Shown here: piece by piece, positions 1 to 5,599 of the stretch
Layout: every line of letters starts with the position of its first letter
How positions within the stretch are numbered: the stretch's first letter is position 1
Source of the DNA: VXNE01 sp964518405
GTDB taxonomy: Bacteria > Pseudomonadota > Gammaproteobacteria > Pseudomonadales > Azotimanducaceae
Assembly (NCBI GenBank): GCA_964518405.1
Contig: CAZFGB010000018.1
Coordinates: forward strand, 1 to 12,478
DNA length: 12,478 bases
Direction of reading: 5' to 3'
Notes under the pieces: model-generated
Told to the model about the DNA's origin: nothing
The model's input: the letters and a program-made list of their open reading frames with translations, nothing else
The model's database searches: none
Translations under genes and position numbers: made by a program

Positions 1-281
1 TCGAAGGCCCACTCGGCGCTGCACTCGGCGACGCAGGTGTCCTGGTTCTCCGCCCAGTAGTTGCACGAGACGTGGGCGCTGGCGTCGAGGTGCGCGCGCT
101 TCGTCGCGGTGGGCGCGGTCGCGATCCAGCCAGTGAGCGCCCCGTCGTCCCATTCCCAGATGGGGTGCAGGACGCGCGACCGCGGGCGGCCTTGAGCGTC
201 GACCGTCGCGGCGGTGCACCAGACGATGCGATGCGCCATGGCGATGAACGGGGGAGCGATGTCGGCGAGGGTGGTGGACAA
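1..281 (-). CDS. Pyridoxamine 5'-phosphate oxidase-like split-barrel protein (3' end outside window)
   Basis: This is the N-terminal 93 residues of a protein that runs off the left edge. The translation (…APPFIAMAHRIVWCTAATVD, then RPRSRVLHPIWEW, then TKRAHLDASAHVSCNYW) resembles the FMN/F420-binding split-barrel family, in which a flavin-type cofactor lies between two barrel subunits. The substrate cannot be told. I chose the TTG at 281 because AGGGAG lies about seven bases upstream and no ATG or GTG is found in frame further upstream; the alternative is the ATG at 239, residue 15. It diverges from the luciferase-like oxidoreductase at 500, so the two may share a control region. Family assignment is from recognition of the sequence pattern and is fairly secure; the exact cofactor (FMN or F420) is open. 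Confidence 0.8.
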   Translation of the reverse strand, partial: MSTTLADIAPPFIAMAHRIVWCTAATVDAQGRPRSRVLHPIWEWDDGALTGWIATAPTATKRAHLDASAHVSCNYWAENQDTCVAECSAEWAF

Positions 282-499
282 GATGCTTCTCCCTGGTGGG
301 TCGGTGTGTGTCCATGCCGTGCTCCGCGCGCGTGGCGGGAGCGCATCGGCGGCGGCGCATCCTTGCACAGACTCCGGGTGGGCTCAACGCAGTCCCCGGT
401 CCGCCAGTGTCGAGGAGCCTTGTGGAAACTGGGTCTCCGAGCTCGCGACCGGTATATCCTCTCGGCGTTCCATGCGACGACGATACCGGGGACCAACAG
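282..499. promoter_or_regulatory. Divergent intergenic region between split-barrel gene and luciferase-like gene
   Basis: These 218 bases separate two divergently transcribed genes and must hold both promoters if both are expressed. A TATATC hexamer at about 453-458 could be a -10 element for the rightward gene, but I see no well-spaced -35 partner. No palindrome stands out. The upstream open frame is continuous with the luciferase-like gene from position 296, but the sequence before 500 does not look like that family. Confidence 0.35.
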
Positions 500-1522
500 A
501 TGACCGAGTTCTGGCAAATCACTTTTCCGATGCCCGGCAACAGCGAGCGCGCGGCTCGCGCCGCGGAAGACCATGGCTGGGACGGTCTGTATTTCGCGGA
601 CACACAGTGCCTGTCGGGCGACATCTACTCGGCGATGTGTCTTGCGGCGAAGGCGACCTCGCGACTCAAGGTCGGTACCGCGGTCACCAACCCGGTGACC
701 CGCCTCCCCGCGGTAACCGCGTCCGCGATCGCGACCGTGCAGGTCGAGTCAGGCGGGCGTGCCGTGCTGGGCATCGGTCGTGGGGACTCTTCGCTTGGCT
801 ACCTTGGGCAGAAGCCGGCGGGCGCGAAACGTCTGGAGGTGTACCTCCAGCAGCTGCAGACGTACCTGCGGGGGGAGTCGGTTGACCTGGATGGCTATGA
901 CAGCCGCATTGCCTGGATTGCCGGGAGCGGACAACCGAAGGTACCGGTCGACGTCGCCAGCACCGGCCCGCGGGTGATCGCCATGGCAGGGCGTCTCGCC
1001 GATCGAATCACCTTTGCGATGGGGGCGGATCCAGCGCGCATCGCGGGCGGCATCACGGCCGCGCGACAGGCGGCTCGAGACGCCGGCCGCGACCCGGCCG
1101 AGCTGAGCTTTGGCGCGTACGTCAACGTGGCCTGCGACGACGACCTGCAGCGCGGTATCGACGTCGTGCGTGGCAGCACCGGCACCTTCGCTCACTTCAG
1201 CGGTATGTCCAGGGCCGCCAGCGACGGCCTGCAAGATGCTGCCGTGTTCCAGCACATCGGGGAGAACTACGACATGGCCAATCACGCGAGCGGCAAGGCG
1301 GCGCACATGCAGGCGGTGCCCGACGACTTTGTCGCGCGTTTCGCGGTGGTGGGCCCGGCGGCGTACTGCGTGGAACGCCTGCGGGAGCTGATCGATCAGG
1401 GTCTGGATCGGCTCGTGCTCCTGACAGGCTCGCGCGACGCCGATCCCGCGCACGCCGCGGCAAGCATGGAACGTCTCGGCAACGAAGTGATACCGGAGCT
1501 CAGGCAGGAGGCATCGGGGTGA
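500..1522 (+). CDS. Luciferase-like (LLM) flavin/F420-dependent oxidoreductase
   Basis: The 340-residue product has the features of bacterial luciferase-like monooxygenases and F420-dependent methylene-tetrahydromethanopterin-reductase-like enzymes, which fold as a TIM barrel and oxidise or reduce small molecules with FMNH2 or F420. Visible landmarks are an N-terminal strand (TEFWQITFP), the WDGLYFADTQ turn near residue 30, a KVGTAVTNPVTRLP segment near residue 70, the GRAVLGIGRGDSSLGYLG phosphate/flavin-binding region near residue 100, and GPRVIAMAGRLADRI in the second half. The frame is open upstream to 296, but homology-like sequence begins at the ATG at 500, preceded by a weak GGGGA. Length is normal for the family. 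It diverges from a split-barrel flavoprotein, a pairing that suggests shared cofactor chemistry. The true substrate is unknown. Confidence 0.88.
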   Translation: MTEFWQITFPMPGNSERAARAAEDHGWDGLYFADTQCLSGDIYSAMCLAAKATSRLKVGTAVTNPVTRLPAVTASAIATVQVESGGRAVLGIGRGDSSLGYLGQKPAGAKRLEVYLQQLQTYLRGESVDLDGYDSRIAWIAGSGQPKVPVDVASTGPRVIAMAGRLADRITFAMGADPARIAGGITAARQAARDAGRDPAELSFGAYVNVACDDDLQRGIDVVRGSTGTFAHFSGMSRAASDGLQDAAVFQHIGENYDMANHASGKAAHMQAVPDDFVARFAVVGPAAYCVERLRELIDQGLDRLVLLTGSRDADPAHAAASMERLGNEVIPELRQEASG

Positions 1523-1545
1523 GCAGCCTTTCGGACGGACAGCGT

Positions 1546-1559
1546 CGCCGCTCTCGGCG
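1546..1559. terminator. GC-rich hairpin between convergent genes
   Basis: CGCCG, a four-base CTCT loop and CGGCG form a perfect 5-bp stem in the 44 bases between two convergent stop codons (1522 and 1567). The position suits a bidirectional terminator, but the stem is short and there is no run of T on either side, so it may be only a weak or Rho-assisted stop. Confidence 0.3.
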
Positions 1560-1566
1560 GTAGTGG

Positions 1567-2598
1567 TTATCCGCCCGGTGGGGCCACCAACGCCTCGCAG
1601 CCGGTTCCCGCCAGCATGCCGTCGACCCGTTCCCGGTCCGCTGCATCGAGGCGCGCGTATTCGACCCGCAACCACTGCAGACACTTGCCCTGGTACGGAA
1701 ACGGCTCCTGGACCCAGGGCCTGCCTTCCACGACGGTTTCCACGCGGTCCTCGCCTTGATCCAGCGCCCTGGCATTGGCCAGCATCACCGGCACGTAGGT
1801 ACGTCCCACTTCGGCGAGCAAGGCCCTGAGGGTTCCGGGCAGCTCCCCCACGTCGACGAAGCCGTCCTCGCCCACCTCCAGGCCGCACAGATCCTCCATC
1901 TTGCTCACCCACGCGTGTACGCGCGGGAAGTCCCCGGCCGCCACGGCGGACGGGGTCGGATCGAACTGCACGAGTTGGGTCAACTGACCGAAGAAGGCGA
2001 AATCGGCGGAGCCGGGGCGACGACCCATGGTGAAGGGATGTGCCTTCAGGTGATTGTTGAGGCAGGCGAGAAAGCGACGGTAGCTGGCCTCGATCACCGG
2101 CGCCGTCACGTCGTTGGACCCGACGACGTAGAGCCTCCCGATCTGCCGCTCGGAGAACGCTTTCTTCGCCAGCGCCATCCGCTCGTCCGGCTGCGACACA
2201 TCCGCGTAGTGGGGGAGGATCGAGCCGGCCATCTCGATGTCGGGCCCGTAGTACCAGCGATAGTGGAACATGGCCTTGGTCAGCCACTCGTCTCCATAGT
2301 CTTCCAGAAGGTAGTTCAGGAATGCGGCGGCCGGATCTGAGGGGATCACGGGGCGGCCCGAATACTCGTCCTCCAGGCGGCGGATGATCGGCGTGCTGTC
2401 CACCTCTGCCGTGATTTCGCCCCGTGCGTCCGGAAAGTAGAAGATCGGGATCAGGCTCACCTTCGGCTGCGGCATGCCTGCCGCGTCCCGCCCACCCTGC
2501 AGGAACCGGTAGGGAATCCGGCGGAAGCGCAGCAGTGCCAGCATCTTTCGCGTATAGGGAGATCCGGGTGAACCCCGGACCGGCAGCAAATCGGTCAT
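1567..2598 (-). CDS. Glutathione S-transferase-like protein
   Basis: The 343-residue product starts with a thioredoxin-fold GST N-terminal domain. GSPGSPYTRK at residues 9-18 sits where GSTs carry the catalytic Ser/Cys, P51 in LIPIFYF is the expected cis-proline, and VDSTPIIRRLEDEY at 66-79 fits the glutathione gamma-glutamyl binding motif. An all-helical C-terminal domain follows (for example HPFTMGRRPGSADFAFFGQL near 190-210, typical of GST_C). It is longer than classical GSTs (about 220 residues), with about 120 extra residues of unknown role. AGGAAAAGG lies just upstream of the ATG. It is the last gene of a three-gene minus-strand operon after a redox protein and a membrane protein, with 33 bases between it and the upstream gene. 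A thiol-conjugating or disulfide role is inferred; the substrate is unknown. Confidence 0.85.
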   Translation of the reverse strand: MTDLLPVRGSPGSPYTRKMLALLRFRRIPYRFLQGGRDAAGMPQPKVSLIPIFYFPDARGEITAEVDSTPIIRRLEDEYSGRPVIPSDPAAAFLNYLLEDYGDEWLTKAMFHYRWYYGPDIEMAGSILPHYADVSQPDERMALAKKAFSERQIGRLYVVGSNDVTAPVIEASYRRFLACLNNHLKAHPFTMGRRPGSADFAFFGQLTQLVQFDPTPSAVAAGDFPRVHAWVSKMEDLCGLEVGEDGFVDVGELPGTLRALLAEVGRTYVPVMLANARALDQGEDRVETVVEGRPWVQEPFPYQGKCLQWLRVEYARLDAADRERVDGMLAGTGCEALVAPPGG

Positions 2599-2631
2599 CG
2601 TCCTTTTCCTGTGTAGAGAAGACCGGCGATG

Positions 2632-3036
2632 CTATCCGGCAGGTGTCGGCTCGCGGCCTGCCGGGAAGCGGGCCAGCAGCCACAGCAGTCCACACCACAG
2701 CGCAATCCACAACAGGTAGATCGCCACGTCTTCAACGGGATTGTTGATCCGCGTCAGAAAGGTCGCACGCGCCACGCTCCAGCAAGCCCAGAAAGTGAGA
2801 AGCCGCGGAGTTTCCCGCAGGCCGAGCAGAAACCACGCAAGCGTACCCGTGATGCAGAGCGCCATCAGCTGGGCCAGCGGAACGGTGAAGGTAAAGAAGA
2901 GATTGCCCGTCAGATCCCAGCTCGGGGGCATATGGGGCACCAGGATTTTGAGGAAGAGGATGTCCTCAAGCACACCATTGACAAGGCCCACCACAACGAT
3001 GCCCGCCCAGCTCAGGACGTGTCGAAGCTTGCTCAT
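2632..3036 (-). CDS. Small four-helix membrane protein of unknown function
   Basis: I do not recognise a named family. The 134-residue product is strongly hydrophobic with four likely transmembrane segments at about residues 8-33, 46-72, 79-95 and 104-122. Charged residues worth noting are E24-D25 at the end of the first helix and R90/R96, E102-D103 around helices three and four. There is no signal peptide apart from the first helix. The ATG has an AAGG about nine bases upstream. It sits between the peroxiredoxin-like gene (24 bases) and the GST gene (33 bases), all on the same strand, so it is almost certainly co-transcribed. The context suggests a membrane partner for the exported redox protein, but this is inference. 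Confidence 0.75.
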   Translation of the reverse strand: MSKLRHVLSWAGIVVVGLVNGVLEDILFLKILVPHMPPSWDLTGNLFFTFTVPLAQLMALCITGTLAWFLLGLRETPRLLTFWACWSVARATFLTRINNPVEDVAIYLLWIALWCGLLWLLARFPAGREPTPAG

Positions 3037-3060
3037 GGGTAGACCTTGGAGAATGGGCGG

Positions 3061-3669
3061 CTAGTCGCCGCCCACCACAGCGCGAACTTCATCCAGGACT
3101 TCGGACCAGTCCGCACGCGACCGGTAGCCCGCCTCCGCCCACTTGGCGAGGATTTCTCCTTCAGGCGAGAGCAGTACCACACCAGGATGCGGGATGCCGT
3201 AGGCGAAGGTGCCTTCGCCGTACGCCTCGTTGCGGACGCCCCAGGCTTCGACGTGCTGACGGTCCACGTCGCGCAACAGCGGATACGCTATCTCCCACTT
3301 CTTGACGAACTGCTGGATGATCTCCGGCTTGTCGTAGGTCATGCCAACGACGCCCACGCCGATGGCTTCGAACTGGTCTCTGATGTCATTCAGTTTCACG
3401 AACTGACGAATGCAGAATGGTCACCAGTCGACCGATCTATTGAAGACGAACAGCAGACCGTTGGACCCCTTCAGCGTGTCCACGGTTTGCTGCACGCCGT
3501 CCTGGTCGGTGGCCGCCAACAGCGGCGCCATCGAGCCGACACCAGGTCCCCAGGCAGCGGCGTACTCCGATTCGGCGAACGCAACCTGAGTCATGCCAGC
3601 CAGGGCGCCGACCAGGAGCGAGCGCCGCAACGCGCGCAGCCAGATGCGCCGGTGTTGTCTCAATCGCAT
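3061..3669 (-). CDS. Peroxiredoxin-like thioredoxin-fold protein, probable selenoprotein (UGA read through as Sec83)
   Basis: The frame encodes 82 residues, a UGA at 3423-3421, then 119 residues in the same frame to a TAG. The joined 202-residue protein reads as one AhpC/TSA-type redoxin: a signal peptide (cleavage after AFA, residue 32), GSMAPLLAATDQDG near residue 50, LLFVFNRSVDW-U-PFC at 71-86, GVGVVGMTYDKPEIIQ near 104-119, and AYGIPHPGVVLL with the expected cis-proline region near 157-168. Relatives, as I remember them, have DWCPFC or DWCPYC, so UGA replaces the first cysteine exactly. C86 is the only cysteine, giving a UxxC site. The ATG at 3669 has a strong AGGAG. A hairpin follows the UGA (separate entry). 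The protein is probably periplasmic and reduces peroxides or disulfides. The alternative is a Cys-to-stop nonsense mutation, but no other damage is seen. Confidence 0.82.
3387..3412 (-). promoter_or_regulatory. Candidate bacterial SECIS hairpin after the in-frame UGA
   Basis: In the mRNA sense, CAUU then CAGUU pair with AACUG then AAUG, leaving a three-base CGU bulge on the 5' side and a five-base loop CGUGA. The apical loop begins 20 nt after the UGA and has G as its second base. As I recall them, the published criteria for bacterial SECIS elements are a loop G among the first two bases and roughly 16-37 nt spacing from the UGA; both are met. The element lies wholly inside the coding sequence, as bacterial SECIS elements do. 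The stem is short and has not been checked by folding. Confidence 0.6.
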
Positions 3670-3809
3670 GATGTTCTCCTCGATGTGGATCCTGAAGCTC
3701 GGCGGCGGCTTCGCGGGGTCTTGTATCAGAACCGCCGCATCGGGTCGAGCCTGGTCGATCCGGCGCAGGGGTCGGTCATGCGCCCGCTGCCGTCCCCGCC
3801 CGAATCCGT

Positions 3810-3832
3810 GTTTGCTTGCACTGCAAGCAAAC
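3810..3832. promoter_or_regulatory. Perfect 10-bp inverted repeat, likely operator
   Basis: GTTTGCTTGC, a three-base spacer ACT, and GCAAGCAAAC form a perfect inverted repeat 39 bases upstream of the FitA-like antitoxin ATG and 140 bases upstream of the divergent peroxiredoxin-like gene. Because both neighbours are transcribed away from it, a terminator is less likely than an operator. Ribbon-helix-helix antitoxins of the FitA type bind inverted repeats in their own promoters, so autoregulation is the natural inference. As RNA it could also form a hairpin leader. Confidence 0.5.
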
Positions 3833-3871
3833 TGTAGGTGGACAGGGCGCTACGACAACGAGGCCCGGTCG

Positions 3872-4120
3872 ATGGCGAGTATCACGATCCGCAATCTCGA
3901 CGACGACGTGAAGACCCGCCTGCGCGTGCGCGCCGCGGAGCATCACCGTTCGATGGAGGAGGAAGTGCGCATCATCCTGCGCGATGCGGTGAACGGTGAC
4001 CCCAGTCGTCCTCGGAACCTGGCGGCCTTCACCCACGAGTGTTTCGCGCCGCTTGGCGGTGTGGAACTCGAACTTCCCGCGCGCCGCGGTTCGATGCGGG
4101 AGCCCCCGGACTTCTCGTGA
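3872..4120 (+). CDS. FitA-like ribbon-helix-helix antitoxin, orphan
   Basis: The 82-residue product begins MASITIRNLDDDVKTRLRVR, a ribbon-helix-helix DNA-binding strand and first helix, followed by the second helix HHRSMEEEVRIILRDAV at about 27-43. The C-terminal tail ends MREPPDFS, like the toxin-binding tails of FitA/VapB-type antitoxins. I chose the ATG at 3872 because it gives the canonical family N-terminus and has GAGG eight bases upstream; the frame stays open upstream but is not antitoxin-like. In intact systems a PIN-domain ribonuclease toxin follows directly or overlaps. Here the next 200 bases encode no plus-strand PIN start (LDTN-type motif), so the toxin appears lost. It may survive as a repressor of its own promoter at the 3810-3832 palindrome. 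Confidence 0.85.
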   Translation: MASITIRNLDDDVKTRLRVRAAEHHRSMEEEVRIILRDAVNGDPSRPRNLAAFTHECFAPLGGVELELPARRGSMREPPDFS

Positions 4121-4327
4121 ACGACGGGCATGCTCGGCATAGACCAATGTGGGCTTGTCGGCGGGACCATCGGGCGGTCGGTCTTCACTCGCCTTTCGTT
4201 CCGTGCGCTCCCCTCCTGCCAGACATAGACTAGCGCTTGAAGTGCCGCCGGCCGGAACTGGGCGGGAGCCAGCAGCCCCGCGACAAGCGTGTCGAGATTC
4301 GCGCATGAGAGCATTCTGGAGCGAACG
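4121..4327. other. Intergenic stretch with no plus-strand gene; possible PIN-toxin fragment on the minus strand
   Basis: No convincing gene is seen where the partner toxin of the FitA-like antitoxin should be. On the minus strand from about 4314 to 4255, the frame reads NLDTLVAGLLAP, which resembles the PIN-domain start LDTNVLVAGLLAP with two residues missing. It continues only as low-quality sequence. This may be a relic of a different toxin gene or chance. Confidence 0.25.
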
Positions 4328-4540
4328 ATGTCCAAGACCGAGATCATCTTCGAAGTGACCGAGGACGAAATGGACGGCGGCTCGGCAAGTGCGCTCGGAT
4401 ACGGCATCCACACACAGGGGGACTGAGTCGAAGATATACGCCGCAATGTCCTTGAAGCCGTCGACTGCTACTTCGACGAAACCATGGACCGGCCGGGGTT
4501 GATTCGCCTTCACTTCGTGCGGGACGAGATCACTGCTTGC
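4328..4540 (+). pseudogene. HicB-like antitoxin gene interrupted by an in-frame TGA
   Basis: From the ATG at 4328 (GGAG six bases upstream) the frame reads MSKTEIIFEVTEDEMDGGSA, then ALGYGIHTQGD, a TGA at 4424-4426, then VEDIRRNVLEAVDCYFDE, MDRPGLIRLHFVRDEITA. This is the HicB-type partial RNase-H-like fold that normally neutralises HicA. Related proteins, as I remember them, have Ser at the stop position, so TGA looks like a nonsense mutation (for example TCA to TGA). No frameshift is seen on either side, so the loss may be recent. A 32-residue peptide would be made; internal restart is unlikely. The downstream HicA remnant now lies in the same frame, whereas intact pairs usually overlap out of frame, hinting at a further small indel near 4540. 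Confidence 0.72.
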
Positions 4541-4624
4541 GTGAGGCTACCCCGCGATGTCGGCGGTTCCGAACTCCAACGCGCCCTCGGGCGCCTGGGC
4601 TATGAGAAGGTTCGGCAACGGGGC
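4541..4624 (+). pseudogene. HicA-like mRNA interferase fragment (N-terminal only)
   Basis: The stretch reads VRLPRDVGGSELQRALGRLG then YEKVRQRG, matching the N-terminal half of HicA toxins, double-stranded-RNA-binding-like ribonucleases. Intact HicA continues with a Gly-Ser-His-containing segment that carries the catalytic histidine. Here the similarity stops after RQRG and the sequence becomes unrelated, coinciding with the truncated end of a minus-strand gene. The catalytic half is therefore missing and the toxin must be inactive. It follows the broken HicB gene directly. Confidence 0.65.
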
Positions 4625-4947
4625 GACGGGAACGGTAGGGGCCGGAAGCCGTTGGATTCGAGCGGCAACACGTCCCAGAGCGCACACGCGAACCAGTACG
4701 CGGACTTTGCGCCGTCCGGATCCGGCTTTCCCCCGGGCGCCCCGGCCACGAACTCCGACAGGAACCACGCCAGATAGGACTCCCTGTCCTCGCCACGCGC
4801 CTGGACGTGGTCGAAGATGGCGCGTTGCATGCCCCTGACGGCTTCGAGGTCTTCTGCGGCGACCTCCGGCGGGTTTGCTGCGACGATGGAACTCGCCGAC
4901 GAACGGGGCGGCTTCCCGCGTGTTCGGTGGTCGCTCACCGCGGCCAC
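4600..4947 (-). pseudogene. Truncated hypothetical protein gene (possibly SEC-C/UPF0149-like), 3' end lost at junction with hicA fragment
   Basis: A minus-strand frame of 115 codons ends inside the hicA remnant. The middle (MQRAIFDHVQARGEDRESY, then LAWFLSEFVAGAPGG, then KSAYWFACALWDVLPLESNG) looks like genuine protein with helices and aromatic residues. NGFRPLPFP at the end resembles the linker that precedes a zinc-binding SEC-C tail (CxCGSGxKYKxC) in some small proteins I recall, but that tail is absent. The last residues (SPRCRTFS) are read from antisense hicA sequence. The start is uncertain: GTG at 4947 lacks a Shine-Dalgarno, and the first 25 residues are low complexity. I read it as a gene remnant joined by a deletion near 4625. 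Confidence 0.5.
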
Positions 4948-4949
4948 AC

Positions 4950-5154
4950 TGACACGCGCTCAACGGCACGTCAAACGGGAAGGTCAACCGCAGCCGACGC
5001 GCCTCTGCTCCCTCGGCTCCCGGGCTTCAGGCGCATCGAGCGTAGGCTCCGTGGTCGGCGGGCGCGTCTTGGCGGTGTCCCGTGTCGGAGCGGGCGCGTC
5101 GACACGACTCCAATCATCAGCGCGAGGGAGACCTCGCGGGAGAGCGAAACGACC
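4950..5154. other. Intergenic stretch without a supportable gene
   Basis: This is GC-rich sequence with several overlapping open frames, none of which reads like a protein I can recognise. It would contain the promoter of the gene at 5155. No strong repeat or hairpin is seen. Confidence 0.4.
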
Positions 5155-5371
5155 ATGACTCAGGATGGCAGCGATACGATGCGGGACGAGTACGACTTCT
5201 CCAAAGGGGTAAGGGGGAAAGACTACGAGGCGTACCGGCGGGGGACGAACGTCGTCCTGCTGGAGCCGGATGTGGCCGAGGTGTTTTGAGGACTCGGCCT
5301 CCGTCAATCAGGCCCTCCGGACGATAGCGCGGCTGGCAAGGGATCACGCCGAGAACATGGCTTGGAGGTAG
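5155..5371 (+). pseudogene. Small 'EYDFSKG' antitoxin-like gene split by a one-base frameshift
   Basis: The first frame gives MTQDGSDTMRDEYDFSKGVR, GKDYEAYRRGTNVVLLEPDV, AEVF, then TGA at 5287-5289. Deleting one T from the TTTT at 5284-5287 continues the protein in frame as EDSASVNQALRTIARLARDHAENMAWR to a TAG at 5369. Relatives I recall read EYDFSKGVRGK, VVVLDPDVAEVFPDS and SVNEALR, so both halves belong together. The family is small, often adjacent to toxin genes, and is commonly regarded as antitoxin-like. Start could be 5155 or the ATG at 5179, which gives the usual MRDEYDF N-terminus. The shift lies in a homopolymer, so a sequencing error would restore a normal 71- or 63-residue gene. 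No partner toxin is seen next to it. Confidence 0.68.
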
Positions 5372-5374
5372 CGA

Positions 5375-5539
5375 ATGAAATGGAAACGCGGTGAGCCGGA
5401 TGGGGCCGAACGCTCCTTGGCGGCATTGGAGGCGCGATGCGAACAACATCGCCTGGCGCATGGGTCCGGAAACGAGACACGGGCGATGCCGAGTATCACG
5501 ATCCGCAATTTCGACGACGATAGATCGTACCGCCGATAA
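5375..5539 (+). pseudogene. Short frame ending in a FitA-like antitoxin fragment (second copy)
   Basis: From the ATG at 5486 the frame reads MPSITIRNFDDDRSYRR and stops at 5537-5539. The 35 bases 5486-5520 match 33 of the 35 bases at 3872-3906, the start of the intact FitA-like gene, after which similarity ends. It is therefore the remnant of a second, related ribbon-helix-helix antitoxin gene. The upstream codons from 5375 (MKWKRGEPDGAERSLAALEA) are open in the same frame but not recognisable and may be unrelated. Confidence 0.6.
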
Positions 5540-5599
5540 TGCGCAGTTCGATCTGCTCGGAGACGTGGCCGACCGGGCTGCCCATAGGGGCGCTCGGCG

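Noticed and set aside
296..499. An N-terminal extension of the luciferase-like protein by 68 residues
   Set aside because: The extra residues are arginine-rich and unlike the family, which begins at about the ATG at 500; the region is also needed as the divergent promoter.
749..2710. A 653-codon open frame on the minus strand
   Set aside because: It is antisense to the luciferase-like gene and out of frame with the GST gene, both of which have clear family motifs. Its product is arginine- and glycine-rich with no recognisable domain, as expected of a shadow frame in GC-rich DNA.
3061..3399. A separate 112-residue protein starting at GTG 3399
   Set aside because: There is no ribosome site before it, it would lack the first strand, helix and active site of the thioredoxin fold, and the frame is continuous with the upstream 82 codons through one UGA.
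4424..4426. The TGA in the hicB-like frame as a second selenocysteine codon
   Set aside because: The position is not a cysteine in the family as I know it (Ser is usual), no redox motif is nearby, and the partner toxin is truncated. A nonsense mutation is simpler.
4547..4987. A 146-codon minus-strand frame
   Set aside because: It overlaps the frame at 4600-4947, which has the more protein-like composition; this one is rich in Arg, Gly and Pro and unrecognisable.
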